This document shows positions 24,581 through 32,608 of a stretch of 33,374 nt of DNA, piece after piece. Source of the stretch: an uncultured cyanobacterium (GTDB lineage: Bacteria > Cyanobacteriota > Vampirovibrionia > Gastranaerophilales > Gastranaerophilaceae); assembly GCA_945487905.1 (NCBI GenBank), contig CALYTW010000012.1:1-33374 (forward strand). Reading direction: 5' to 3'. The translations under genes were made by a program, and so were the position numbers. The notes below the pieces were generated by a model, which searched no databases, was not told the DNA's origin, and saw nothing but the letters and a program-made list of their open reading frames with translations. Position 1 is the stretch's first letter; each line of letters begins with the position of its first letter.

Positions 24581-25576
24581 TTATTTTCTACGTTTTTGTA
24601 AAAGATATGCTTGGGGATAGCAATAATCTTCTCTAAAACCTATTTTTCTGTACATTTTCAAAGCTTTGTAATTATTTGTTTCAGTTGTTACATTGACTTC
24701 GCTTATATCTCTTTGACCTAATTTTGTCCAATCTGTCATAGTTTTTATTGTACGATTTAAAAGCAATGCCGAAAATCCATTACCCCTATGATTTTTTTCA
24801 ATAGCTACCAGCGGAATATTTGCGATTTTACCTCCTGTAATATTTGCAAAAGCGAAGCCGCATGGTTTTTCATCAAACAGCAGAACCGATGTGGCTTCCG
24901 GCAGAAATTCGCCGTAAATACTTTCCGTAACTTTATTTATGATATCAGTAGTACCGTCCATGCTTTTGTATCTTGTATCATATATTGCATCTTGTGTATC
25001 TTTAAATGCTTCATAAATTATCCTTACAGCATCTTCCTTAAACAAGTCGGAATAACCAACTACTTTGTATCTGTCGAACTTACCAGGAAGTTTCATGTTT
25101 TCAAGTATTCTTTCAGAGGATGCATTTCCCATGACAAATCTTAAAACTGCAAGACCTATAAATTTAAACCCATATTTTGCTATATCAGCAGTAAATACTG
25201 ATTGATGACCTATCATCGGATATGAGACAACTTTTGTCTGCCGGTCAGCTTCAGTTAATTCCAAAAATCTTTCTATTAAAAGCTTGTGTTTTGTTATTTC
25301 ATCTTCATTTCCAAGACAATGAACAATATTTAATTCTATGGATTCGGAAATTGATGTTGTATAAACCAAAAACGCTGTAGGAATATTGTGTTCTTTTAAA
25401 ACAATACATTTAAGATACCCTTTTTCGACAGCATCAATGAATTCCTCATATTCAAGCGGTTCAAGCTCAAATTTATATTCGCTGACAGCCTTTGATTTAA
25501 AGTCATTATAAACGCCTTTAAATATTTTGTATAAACCGCTGTCTAAAATTTCTGCTTCGTAGCCCGTTTCTATCAT
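24581..25576 (-). CDS. Tandem GNAT-family N-acetyltransferase
   Basis: 331 aa with two GNAT-like halves. The C-terminal one is well conserved: IPLVAIEKNHRGNGFSALLL contains the acetyl-CoA-binding R-G-x-G loop, and TTETNNYKALKMYRKIGFRE is the typical N-x-x-A-x-x-x-Y-x-x-x-G-F strand/helix. The N-terminal half (YLKCIVLKEHNIPTAFLVYT) has the fold pattern but no clear CoA loop, so it is probably inactive or structural. The substrate is unknown. GAGG precedes the ATG at 25576. It starts 10 bp after ribBA on the same strand, making it the last gene of a ribE-ribBA-GNAT unit; a link to flavin metabolism is suggested only by position. Confidence 0.82.
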   Translation of the reverse strand: MIETGYEAEILDSGLYKIFKGVYNDFKSKAVSEYKFELEPLEYEEFIDAVEKGYLKCIVLKEHNIPTAFLVYTTSISESIELNIVHCLGNEDEITKHKLLIERFLELTEADRQTKVVSYPMIGHQSVFTADIAKYGFKFIGLAVLRFVMGNASSERILENMKLPGKFDRYKVVGYSDLFKEDAVRIIYEAFKDTQDAIYDTRYKSMDGTTDIINKVTESIYGEFLPEATSVLLFDEKPCGFAFANITGGKIANIPLVAIEKNHRGNGFSALLLNRTIKTMTDWTKLGQRDISEVNVTTETNNYKALKMYRKIGFREDYCYPQAYLLQKRRK

Positions 25577-25586
25577 AAAAAATCCT

Positions 25587-26795
25587 CTACATTAGATGAT
25601 GCATCTTTTCTTTTTTTGTATTTATATATCTTTCGTTATATTTATTAACTTCCGATTTTATATTTATATTTTCGTGAATTGTAAGTCCGTAGCCTTTCAA
25701 GCCAATAATTTTTTTAGGATTATTTGTAATCAGATTGAAGTTGTTAAAACCCAAATCAAGAATAATTTGAGCACCGACACCATAGTTTCTCAAATCTGGT
25801 GCAAACCCGAGTGAAACATTTGCTTCAATTGTATCCTGACCTTGTTCCTGTAATTTATATGCTTTAAGCTTATTTATAAGTCCGATTCCACGTCCTTCGT
25901 GATCTCTTATGTATATCAGCGCACCTTTTCCGTAATCACTTATCATGTGAAGTGCCTTGTGCAATTGCCAATTGCAGTCACACTTAAGGCTGTGGAATAT
26001 ATCTCCGGTCAAACATTCACTGTGAACTCTGATAAGCGGAGTTTTGTCCGAGCCGTCATCTTTTACAAGCGCAACATGTTCGCATCCTGTTATTGTATCC
26101 GTATACCCAAAGATATTAAAATCTCCGAATTGAGTAGGCAAAAATACTTCGATTTCTCGCTTTACAAACTTTTCCCGTTTGAGGCGGTAAGCGATTAAAT
26201 CAGAAACAGTGATAAATTTTATGTTGTGATTTTGTGCAAATTCTGCCAACTCGTCTCTGCGCATCATATGTCCGTCTTCTGACATAATTTCACACATAAC
26301 CCCTGCATGCCTGTGACCTGAAAGTTTTGCCAAATCTACGACCGCTTCTGTATGACCGCATCTTTTCAAAACTCCGCCCTTTCTGGCTACACAAGGAAAC
26401 ATATGCCCCGGGCGCCTTAAATCGGAAGGAACTGCATCCGAAGCTATTGCCACTTCTATTGTTTTTGCCCTATCAAAAGCAGAAATACCTGTTGTTACCC
26501 CAAATTTCGGATGTGCATCTATACTCAATGAAAAAGCCGTCTGCATACTTTCCGTATTACGTGAAACCATTTGGGGTAATTCAAGCTTTTCCGCTATTTC
26601 GGAAGAAATTGCAAGACAAATAAGACCTCTGCATTCCTTTGCCATAAAGTTTATAAATTCAGGTGTCACAAATTCGGCAGAAATAATCAAATCGCCTTCA
26701 TTTTCTCTGTCTTCGTCATCGGCAACAATGAGAGGCTTTCCGTTTTTGAAATCCTCTAAAGCTTCTTCAATTGTACTAAAATACGTATTTGTCAT
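25587..26795 (-). CDS. ribBA: Bifunctional DHBP synthase / GTP cyclohydrolase II
   Basis: 402-aa fusion supplying both riboflavin precursors. The N-terminal RibB domain (1-~200) makes 3,4-dihydroxy-2-butanone-4-phosphate from ribulose-5-phosphate: ADDEDRENEGDLIISAE is the metal/substrate loop and CGHTEAVVDLA the conserved His motif. The C-terminal RibA domain opens GTP: SECLTGDIFHSLKCDC holds the three zinc Cys, and IRDHEGRGIGL the catalytic Arg/Asp region. NPKKIIGLKGYGL is also typical. It starts 8 bp after ribE. No FMN riboswitch is visible; the unit appears to be transcribed from the leaderless ribE promoter. ribD and ribH are not in this window. Confidence 0.96.
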   Translation of the reverse strand: MTNTYFSTIEEALEDFKNGKPLIVADDEDRENEGDLIISAEFVTPEFINFMAKECRGLICLAISSEIAEKLELPQMVSRNTESMQTAFSLSIDAHPKFGVTTGISAFDRAKTIEVAIASDAVPSDLRRPGHMFPCVARKGGVLKRCGHTEAVVDLAKLSGHRHAGVMCEIMSEDGHMMRRDELAEFAQNHNIKFITVSDLIAYRLKREKFVKREIEVFLPTQFGDFNIFGYTDTITGCEHVALVKDDGSDKTPLIRVHSECLTGDIFHSLKCDCNWQLHKALHMISDYGKGALIYIRDHEGRGIGLINKLKAYKLQEQGQDTIEANVSLGFAPDLRNYGVGAQIILDLGFNNFNLITNNPKKIIGLKGYGLTIHENINIKSEVNKYNERYINTKKEKMHHLM

Positions 26796-26803
26796 AGCTG
26801 TTT

Positions 26804-27433
26804 TTACAAAAACCCGTTTTCATGCAGAAATTCAGAGTCTATTCCTGTTTTATTATTATCCGTTGATAAAAATTTTTCAATATATTTTGCACACATATCA
26901 ACTTCTACGTTTACAAAATTATCTTTACTCAAGTATTGTAAATTTGTATTTTCAAATGTATGGGGGATTACGGCAATCGTAATTATGTTTTTATTTACAT
27001 CTGCAATAGTCAAACTTATACCGTTGATAGAAATTGAACCTTTTTTAATAACATATTTAGCATATTCATTCGGAATTTCTATTTTCAGATTATAGAAATT
27101 TCCGATTTTAGTTACATTTACGCATTTACCCCTGCCATCAATATGTCCGGAAACAATATGTCCCCCGAATCTTCCATCTGCGGGCATCGCACGTTCAAGA
27201 TTAACAAAATCTCCTGATTTCAAATCATTAAGGTTTGTAACCTTTTTGGTTTCGGGAGATATATCTGCAGTTAAACCGTTATCACTGATTTTACAAACAG
27301 TTAAGCATATACCGTTGACTGAAACACTGTCTCCGATTTTTGTATTTTCAATAACGGTTTGACACAAAATACCGATTTTATCAGACGAAATAAATTCTAT
27401 CCTGCCTATTTCTTCTATAATACCCGTGAACAT
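26804..27433 (-). CDS. ribE: Riboflavin synthase alpha subunit
   Basis: Final step of riboflavin synthesis: dismutation of two 6,7-dimethyl-8-ribityllumazine molecules. The 209-aa product has the two internal lumazine-binding repeats: MFTGIIEEIGRIEFI...GDSVSVNGICLTV (1-~95) and VSGHIDGRGKCVNV...KKGSISINGISLTIADV (~100-190). The ORF track starts 12 codons early (MTSCCVLWYNHC...). The ATG at 27433 is right because MFTGIIEE is the family N-terminus, and a perfect TATAAT ends exactly 6 nt upstream with no room for a Shine-Dalgarno. The mRNA is therefore predicted to be leaderless, which also excludes an FMN riboswitch. ribBA follows after 8 bp. Confidence 0.95.
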   Translation of the reverse strand: MFTGIIEEIGRIEFISSDKIGILCQTVIENTKIGDSVSVNGICLTVCKISDNGLTADISPETKKVTNLNDLKSGDFVNLERAMPADGRFGGHIVSGHIDGRGKCVNVTKIGNFYNLKIEIPNEYAKYVIKKGSISINGISLTIADVNKNIITIAVIPHTFENTNLQYLSKDNFVNVEVDMCAKYIEKFLSTDNNKTGIDSEFLHENGFL

Positions 27434-27469
27434 ACAGTGATTATACCATAAGACACAGCAACTTGTCAT
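27434..27469 (-). promoter_or_regulatory. ribE promoter, leaderless layout
   Basis: On the minus strand ATGACA (-35, 27464-27469), an 18-nt spacer and the extended -10 ATGGTATAAT (hexamer 27440-27445). Six nt later comes the ribE ATG. Confidence 0.75.
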
Positions 27470-27494
27470 TAATATATGGTTAAACTTTTAATTT

Positions 27495-27504
27495 ATGTTA
27501 GAAT
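27495..27504 (+). promoter_or_regulatory. dprA extended -10, leaderless layout
   Basis: ATGTTAGAAT (hexamer 27499-27504) followed by TAATTT and then the dprA ATG at 27511. No ribosome binding site and no clear -35. Confidence 0.65.
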
Positions 27505-27510
27505 TAATTT

Positions 27511-28593
27511 ATGAATACAAAATATTGGACTGCATTCGCTTCAATTGAGCAGTTGGATTCAACCTTTATCCAACAGCTTTATAATTATTTCGGAGATATT
27601 GAAACCGCATTTAATGCAAATATTTCTGAGCTCAGACAGATAGAAGGACTTTCCGTAAAAAAAGCCGAGACCTTTGTGGAAAAAAAGAAGAAAATAAATC
27701 CTGATCAAACACTGGAATTCGTTTTAAACAGGGAGATAAAAATATTAACCTTTGACGACACAAATTATCCCTATATGCTCCGTCAAATTCCAAACCCTCC
27801 GATGACTTTGTTTTATAAAGGAGATTTGTCTGGCTGTAATTTGAACAAAACAGTAGCCTTTGTGGGTTCAAGAAAGGCAAGTTTTTCTGGCAAAGAAGGA
27901 GTAAGCAGAGTTATTGCCGATTTAAGGAACACCGACTTGTGTATAGTTTCAGGACTTGCTACCGGAATCGATGCAGTTTCACACAAAAGTGCAATAGATA
28001 ACAACCTTAAAACAATTGGAGTTATAGCCAGCGGTCTTGACCATATTTATCCTACAGGCAATAAACACTTGTATGAACAAATTGAAAACGGATGCGGTGC
28101 TGTTGCAACTGAATATTACCCGACATTTGAGCCGTTACAGTATAGATTTCCGCAGAGAAACAGAATTATAACAGGCTTGTCATACGGAACTGTTGTCGGA
28201 GAGGCTGCTCTAAAAAGCGGAGCTTTGATAAGTGCTAATTTAACCCTCGAACAGGGCAGAGAACTTATGTGCATCCCAGGAGCGATAAATAATGTCAATA
28301 CGGAAGGAATATATAAACTGTTGAAAGACGGTGCAACAATGGTTACAACAGGGGAAGATATTTTAAATACACTCGGCTGGGAAGTTCAAACTTCGGAAAA
28401 ATTTCATGAAAACAAAGTTTCAAAAAAATATCTGCCGGTTTATAATATAGTGTCAGTTGAAGCAAAGGGATTTGATGAAATACAAACCGAAACCGGAATG
28501 AAAACCGACGAATTGTTAGTTCTATTGACAGAAATGGAACTTCACGGTTTAATAGAACAGTCAGACGGCGATAAGTATAAAAGGGTAAATTAA
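27511..28593 (+). CDS. dprA: DNA-processing protein DprA (Smf)
   Basis: Protects incoming single-stranded DNA during natural transformation and loads RecA; also present in many non-competent bacteria. 360 aa: an N-terminal helix-hairpin-helix/SAM-like region with GLSVKKAETFVEKKK; the Rossmann core with VGSRKASFSGKEG, SGLATGIDAVSHKSA, VIASGLDHIYP and FPQRNRIITGLS (~110-290); and a C-terminal winged-helix (DML1-like) domain with IQTETGMKTDELLVLLTEME. No ribosome binding site; the ATG follows a -10 box by 6 nt. topA starts 12 bp after its stop, the same dprA-topA order found in many Firmicutes, so the two are probably one transcript. Confidence 0.95.
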   Translation: MNTKYWTAFASIEQLDSTFIQQLYNYFGDIETAFNANISELRQIEGLSVKKAETFVEKKKKINPDQTLEFVLNREIKILTFDDTNYPYMLRQIPNPPMTLFYKGDLSGCNLNKTVAFVGSRKASFSGKEGVSRVIADLRNTDLCIVSGLATGIDAVSHKSAIDNNLKTIGVIASGLDHIYPTGNKHLYEQIENGCGAVATEYYPTFEPLQYRFPQRNRIITGLSYGTVVGEAALKSGALISANLTLEQGRELMCIPGAINNVNTEGIYKLLKDGATMVTTGEDILNTLGWEVQTSEKFHENKVSKKYLPVYNIVSVEAKGFDEIQTETGMKTDELLVLLTEMELHGLIEQSDGDKYKRVN

Positions 28594-28605
28594 GGGGCGG
28601 TCAAA

Positions 28606-30918
28606 GTGGCGGAAGCTTTTGCGGAAGAAAAACCCAAGAAATCTAAAAAAGAAAGAGCATTAGTAATAGTCGAGTCTCCCGCTAAATCAAAAACAATAAA
28701 GAAAATTTTGGGAGACGGCTATCAGATAGAAGCAAGTTTCGGACATGTAAGAAATTTGCCTGAAAACATTTTGGGATTTGATGTTCACAATGATTTTAAG
28801 CCCACCTACGTTATTATCCCCGAAAAGAAAAAGGTTGTTACAAAATTGAATGAACTTGCAAAGCATTCGGATAAAGTGTATCTCGCATCCGACCCTGACC
28901 GTGAAGGAGAAGCTATTGCATGGCATGTTCGTGAACTTTTAGAAGTGGACGACAAAAAGATTTTTAGAATCGAATTTAATGAAATTACTCCAAAGGCGGT
29001 AAAATATGCTGTCGAACATTCCCGCCAGATTGATATGGATAAGGTTCAGGCACAGCAGACAAGACAAATCTTGGATAAACTCGTAGGATACAAACTTTCT
29101 CCCGTGCTTTGGAAACAGCTCGGGAATTACCATCTGTCAGCAGGAAGAGTCCAGTCTGTTGCACTACGTATGATTTGTGAAAGAGAAGAAGAAATAGAAG
29201 CCTTTATCCCGAAGGAGTACTGGTCAATTCACACAATCATGGATAAAGGGGGTAAATGTTTTGAAGCGGAAGTTGTTAAACACAAAGGTAAAAAATTTGA
29301 GATAAACAGTGAAGATGAAGCTAATAAAATAAAAGAATATTTGCTTTCTCCATCTTGCGAATACAAAGTCGAAAAAGTTACTCAAAAAACCACAAAACGT
29401 AAGCCTACAGCACCATTTATAACCTCTACATTACAGCGTGCTGCGAGTTCAAAACTAGGATTCGGGGTGCAAAAAACAATGCAGGTTGCTCAAAAACTTT
29501 ATGAAGGTATTGAAATTGAAGGTACTCCCGTTGGTTTAATAACTTATATGAGAACAGACTCAGTTCGTATTTCTGATGATGCACATGAAATGGCAAAAAA
29601 TTTCATTATGGAAAATTACGGCGAGAAATATTACCCTGAGACAACAAATGTTTATGTAAAAGGTAAACAAAATGTTCAGGATGCACACGAAGCGATTCGT
29701 CCTTCATATCCTGAAAGAACTCCCGAAAGTCTAAAAAAATATTTACCTCCGGATCAGTATAAACTATACAAACTCATTTGGGAAAAATTTATGTCTTCTC
29801 AAATGGCACCCGCAGAAATCGGAAATAAAACAATAGATATTTTTGCAGGAGAATACGGACTTAGAGCCGGAACAAGCAAAGTAGTTTTCGACGGATTTTT
29901 AAAAGTTTATAACGATGCAGAGGAAGAAGAACAGGACAAAGAGGCTAAAATTCCGGATTTAGCTCAAGGAGATGTTGTAAATTGCAAGGAAGTTAACCCT
30001 AAACAGCATTTTACTCAACCGCCCCCGAGATATAACGAAGCTTCTCTCGTAAAAGCTCTTGAAGAACAGGGAATAGGTCGTCCTTCAACCTATGCGACGA
30101 TTATAACAGTCATTCAGACAAGAAAATATGTTGAAAAAAAAGACAAGGCGCTTTTCCCAACACTTCTCGGAAGAACTGTCTGCAAACAATTGGTTTCACA
30201 ATTTGCCGATATTATGGATTATAAATTTACTGCGGGCATGGAAGAAAAACTTGATGCTATTGCAGAGAAAAAAGCTGTTTGGAACAAAGTTTTGAAAGAT
30301 TTTTATACTCCGTTCATGGAAGAAGTAAATTCCGTCATGAAAACAGCACAAAAGGTTGTTATAGAAAGCGATAAAATCTGTCCGAATTGCGGAAAGAAAA
30401 TGCTTGTCCGAACAAGCCGGTATGGAAACCAATTTTTAGGCTGTTCCGGTTATCCCGAATGTAAAACTATTATTTCTATTAACAATATTAACGAACTGGA
30501 AGATTCTTCAGATGGGATAAATGAGAGCGGTGAAAACACGCAAATTATGGAAGAAAAATGTGAAAAATGCGGAGGACAAATGGTTCTTAAAACCGGTCCT
30601 TACGGAAAATATACAGAATGCACCGAATGCAATGCACGCAAAAAATATATTCGTTCGACCGGAGTAAAATGCCCTAAATGCGGACAGGGAGAAATTGTTG
30701 AAAAGAAATCCAAATCAGGAAAGATTTTTTTCGGATGCAACAAATATCCGGATTGTGATTACGCTCTCTGGGATGAACCTACAGGAGAACATTGCCCCAA
30801 CTGCGGAGAACTTATTGTAAAAAGAACTACCAAAAACGGTGTTGTCGAGAGTTGTTCAAACAGAAAATGCGGTTATAAAAAAGCTGTCGAACAGATTAAT
30901 CCAGCCAATACAGAATAA
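28606..30918 (+). CDS. topA: DNA topoisomerase I (type IA)
   Basis: Relaxes negative supercoils through a 5'-phosphotyrosine intermediate; 770 aa. The TOPRIM domain carries LVIVESPAKSKTIKKIL with the catalytic Glu and the ASDPDREGEAIAWH metal motif (~95-108). The active Tyr314 lies in GLITYMRTDSVRIS. The toroid segment IGRPSTYATIITVIQ is typical. The C-terminus has several tetracysteine zinc ribbons: CPNCGKKM...CSGYPEC, CEKCGGQM...CTEC, CPKCGQGE...CNKYPDC, CPNCGELI...CSNRKC. The GTG at 28606 follows a GGGGCGG purine run after dprA; the GTG start is plausible because upstream space is taken by the dprA stop. No obvious terminator follows. Confidence 0.96.
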   Translation: MAEAFAEEKPKKSKKERALVIVESPAKSKTIKKILGDGYQIEASFGHVRNLPENILGFDVHNDFKPTYVIIPEKKKVVTKLNELAKHSDKVYLASDPDREGEAIAWHVRELLEVDDKKIFRIEFNEITPKAVKYAVEHSRQIDMDKVQAQQTRQILDKLVGYKLSPVLWKQLGNYHLSAGRVQSVALRMICEREEEIEAFIPKEYWSIHTIMDKGGKCFEAEVVKHKGKKFEINSEDEANKIKEYLLSPSCEYKVEKVTQKTTKRKPTAPFITSTLQRAASSKLGFGVQKTMQVAQKLYEGIEIEGTPVGLITYMRTDSVRISDDAHEMAKNFIMENYGEKYYPETTNVYVKGKQNVQDAHEAIRPSYPERTPESLKKYLPPDQYKLYKLIWEKFMSSQMAPAEIGNKTIDIFAGEYGLRAGTSKVVFDGFLKVYNDAEEEEQDKEAKIPDLAQGDVVNCKEVNPKQHFTQPPPRYNEASLVKALEEQGIGRPSTYATIITVIQTRKYVEKKDKALFPTLLGRTVCKQLVSQFADIMDYKFTAGMEEKLDAIAEKKAVWNKVLKDFYTPFMEEVNSVMKTAQKVVIESDKICPNCGKKMLVRTSRYGNQFLGCSGYPECKTIISINNINELEDSSDGINESGENTQIMEEKCEKCGGQMVLKTGPYGKYTECTECNARKKYIRSTGVKCPKCGQGEIVEKKSKSGKIFFGCNKYPDCDYALWDEPTGEHCPNCGELIVKRTTKNGVVESCSNRKCGYKKAVEQINPANTE

Positions 30919-31079
30919 ACTTTCTACTTTTTATATACTTTGAATTGATTACGTTACAAATCATCGAAAAGCATTCCATAAAATTTTCATTTTGCTACAA
31001 CACAATATATCAAATCGTAGCAAATAGATATATAATTACTCCAATTGTCAACCATTACAACAACCCCGCCGTTTTGCCA

Positions 31080-31123
31080 TAAAAAACAGCTTTTAAGAGA
31101 AACTCCCCACCCGCAAAAGCTGT
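31080..31123 (-). terminator. Possible intrinsic terminator (minus strand)
   Basis: ACAGCTTTT and AAAAGCTGT (31086-31094 / 31115-31123) form a 9-bp stem with a 20-nt loop; on the minus strand six T follow. It would end a transcript covering the 41-aa ORF. Confidence 0.45.
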
Positions 31124-31146
31124 AGAGTCCGATTTGCGTCAGGTGT

Positions 31147-31272
31147 TTAAGAATTCTGCACATAAAAAACTCCGACAAAAAGCTTTATCTCGAAAGGCGA
31201 CCAGCACAAAACACCAATTTGTTCGTTAACCAGACTTAAAGAGAATGGGAAAGAGCTTTGTGTAGAAAACAT
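31147..31272 (-). CDS. Possible small protein (41 aa)
   Basis: ATG at 31272, stop at 31147, minus strand. The product begins MFSTQSSFPFSLSLVNEQIG and ends VLCWSPFEIKLFVGVFYVQNS. GGAGG lies 9 nt before the ATG, and the terminator-like hairpin starts 24 bp after the stop, the same layout as the 52-aa gene. The track reports a longer version starting in the heptamer repeats (MPIAHCPLPL...), which is very likely spurious. No clear promoter is seen and the content is hydrophobic with no known motif. A decayed remnant is equally possible because a second ORF (30987-31178) overlaps its end in another frame. Confidence 0.3.
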   Translation of the reverse strand: MFSTQSSFPFSLSLVNEQIGVLCWSPFEIKLFVGVFYVQNS

Positions 31273-31326
31273 CAATAAGAGCCTCCTCAAAAGAACAGTT
31301 ACGTATTCCAAGGGGCGAGGGGAGAG

Positions 31327-31357
31327 GGGCAATGGGCAATGGGCAATGGGCAATGGG
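31327..31357. repeat. GGGCAAT heptanucleotide tandem repeat (about 4.4 copies)
   Basis: Four perfect GGGCAAT units followed by GGG, preceded by a G-rich tract (GGGGCGAGGGGAGAGG). This resembles the short tandemly repeated repetitive (STRR) heptamers known from intergenic DNA of heterocystous cyanobacteria. It lies about 150 bp upstream of the wHTH regulator gene. Confidence 0.9.
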
Positions 31358-31433
31358 TAAACTATTAATTTGCCAAATCCGCATAGCAGTCTACCTGTCT
31401 AGGTGTTCAAGACACTCAGCTGCTTTATAAATC

Positions 31434-31461
31434 TTAACATTGAGTTGAATGTTTTTATACT
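31434..31461 (+). promoter_or_regulatory. Promoter of the four-wHTH regulator gene
   Basis: TTAACA (31434-31439), a 16-nt spacer and TATACT (31456-31461). Leader of about 35 nt contains TGGAG 7 nt before the TTG start. Confidence 0.65.
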
Positions 31462-31503
31462 CTCAGGTTATTATTAATCAATAAAAGGGTATGGAGTATA
31501 AAA

Positions 31504-32538
31504 TTGCGAAAAATCCGGCTTGCTGAAATGGCACCTCATGTACATAGTTTTCAGCCTAACGAAAATAAAACCGAAAAAATTGCAAAATGGATGATTGCAT
31601 GGATTACAATTGCATTGAGAGGCGAAATAATAAAGCCTTATGATTTACTGCCGTCAAAAGCTGAAATTGCCTGCCATATCGGAGTCAGCCTCGGAACAAT
31701 GCAAAATGTATACAGAATACTGGAAGATGCAGGATATATTGAATCCAAACAAAAAATAGGTTCGTTTGTCAAAGACAGAAAGTTTGAAAGCGTTGAAAAA
31801 CTTACTTCAAAAAAAGATTTGGCAACGGATGTTATCAAAAAATATATGAAAGACAACAACTATAAATCCGGCGACGAATTGCTTTCCATACGAAAACTTT
31901 CCAAAATTACCGGCGTTTCAAGTGCAACAATCAGGGCTGCTGTAACGAATCTAGTCATGCAGGGAATTTTAGAAAAGAAAAAAAATTCTTATTTATTAAC
32001 AGGCAGATCTTTCAGGGCACATAATGTTGAAGCAAAAACTCTTGTTGAAAAAATCTCTGAAAATATAAAAGAATATGTAAAAAATAACTTAAAATCCGGA
32101 GAAAAACTGCCTCCCAGTATTGAACTTGCAAGAATGTTTAATGTAAGTGTTAAAACGGTACACGATTCCGTCAAGTTATTGTCAAAAGAAGGACTGCTCC
32201 ATGCAAGACGTGGGAAATACGGAACTACGGTCGTTACGGATGAGTATAACGAATCTGCCGTTCTTTATAACTACGAAATAATTGAACAAAAAATTAAAGA
32301 ATACATTATTAAAAATTGCAAAACAGGGGATAAATTGCCGTCCATAAAAGTTTTTGCAAAAATGCTTGAAACAAGTGAAAAAACAGTAAAAAAAGCACTG
32401 GATAACCTTGCAGGAGAGGGATACGTAACTTTTATGAGAGGCAGATACGGCGGCACATTTGTAACAGATATTCCTGTAAACGAAGGCTATACTTGGATTG
32501 CAATAAGTTCAGACTATATTCGTAGAGCTGAAAATTAG
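31504..32538 (+). CDS. Transcriptional regulator of four tandem GntR-type winged helix-turn-helix units
   Basis: 344 aa made almost only of GntR-like DNA-binding units. Unit 1 (~20-83): GEIIKPYDLLPSKAEIACHI, GVSLGTMQNVYRILEDAGYI. Unit 2 (~97-167): KSGDELLSIRKLSKITGVSS, ATIRAAVTNLVMQGIL. Unit 3 (~180-250): KSGEKLPPSIELARMFNVSV, KTVHDSVKLLSKEGLL. Unit 4 (~260-327): KTGDKLPSIKVFAKMLETSE, KTVKKALDNLAGEGYV. Each shows the x-G-x-x-LPS-x-x-x-[LF]A pattern, the recognition helix and, mostly, the G-x-x-G-T-x-V wing. No effector-binding domain (FCD, UTRA or aminotransferase) is present. Usual GntR proteins have one such unit and dimerise. The start is TTG with GGAG 7 nt upstream. The target is unknown; autoregulation is likely but unproven. 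Confidence 0.85.
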   Translation: MRKIRLAEMAPHVHSFQPNENKTEKIAKWMIAWITIALRGEIIKPYDLLPSKAEIACHIGVSLGTMQNVYRILEDAGYIESKQKIGSFVKDRKFESVEKLTSKKDLATDVIKKYMKDNNYKSGDELLSIRKLSKITGVSSATIRAAVTNLVMQGILEKKKNSYLLTGRSFRAHNVEAKTLVEKISENIKEYVKNNLKSGEKLPPSIELARMFNVSVKTVHDSVKLLSKEGLLHARRGKYGTTVVTDEYNESAVLYNYEIIEQKIKEYIIKNCKTGDKLPSIKVFAKMLETSEKTVKKALDNLAGEGYVTFMRGRYGGTFVTDIPVNEGYTWIAISSDYIRRAEN

Positions 32539-32548
32539 TCCAAAATAC

Positions 32549-32576
32549 TTGAAAATTGGAATAAATATGATATTAT
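32549..32576 (+). promoter_or_regulatory. infC promoter
   Basis: TTGAAA (32549-32554), a 16-nt spacer and TATTAT (32571-32576) with a TG extension (TGATATTAT). Confidence 0.65.
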
Positions 32577-32608
32577 AAATTATGTAAATAACCATAAGGA
32601 GAATAGTC

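Larger units (their letters stand above)
30919..31503. other. 585-bp intergenic region between topA and the wHTH regulator
   Basis: From left to right: AT-rich sequence without features; a minus-strand terminator-like hairpin (31080-31123); a possible 41-aa minus ORF (31147-31272); a G-rich tract leading into four and a half GGGCAAT heptamers (31310-31357); and the plus-strand promoter of the regulator (31434-31461). The longer track ORFs here (63 and 68 aa) are doubtful. Confidence 0.6.

Noticed and set aside
27434-27469. Track start of ribE at 27469
   Set aside because: The extra 12 codons are the promoter; family proteins start MFTGIIEE.
27434-27510. FMN riboswitch upstream of the rib genes
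   Set aside because: Only 77 bp separate ribE and dprA, filled by two promoters; the predicted ribE mRNA has no leader.
30987-31178. 63-aa minus-strand ORF
   Set aside because: Cys/Trp-rich unusual composition, contains the terminator-like hairpin, overlaps the 41-aa ORF; kept only as a possible remnant.
31147-31353. 68-aa ORF beginning MPIAHCPLPLSP
   Set aside because: The first residues are simply the translated GGGCAAT repeats; only the internal ATG at 31272 has a ribosome binding site.
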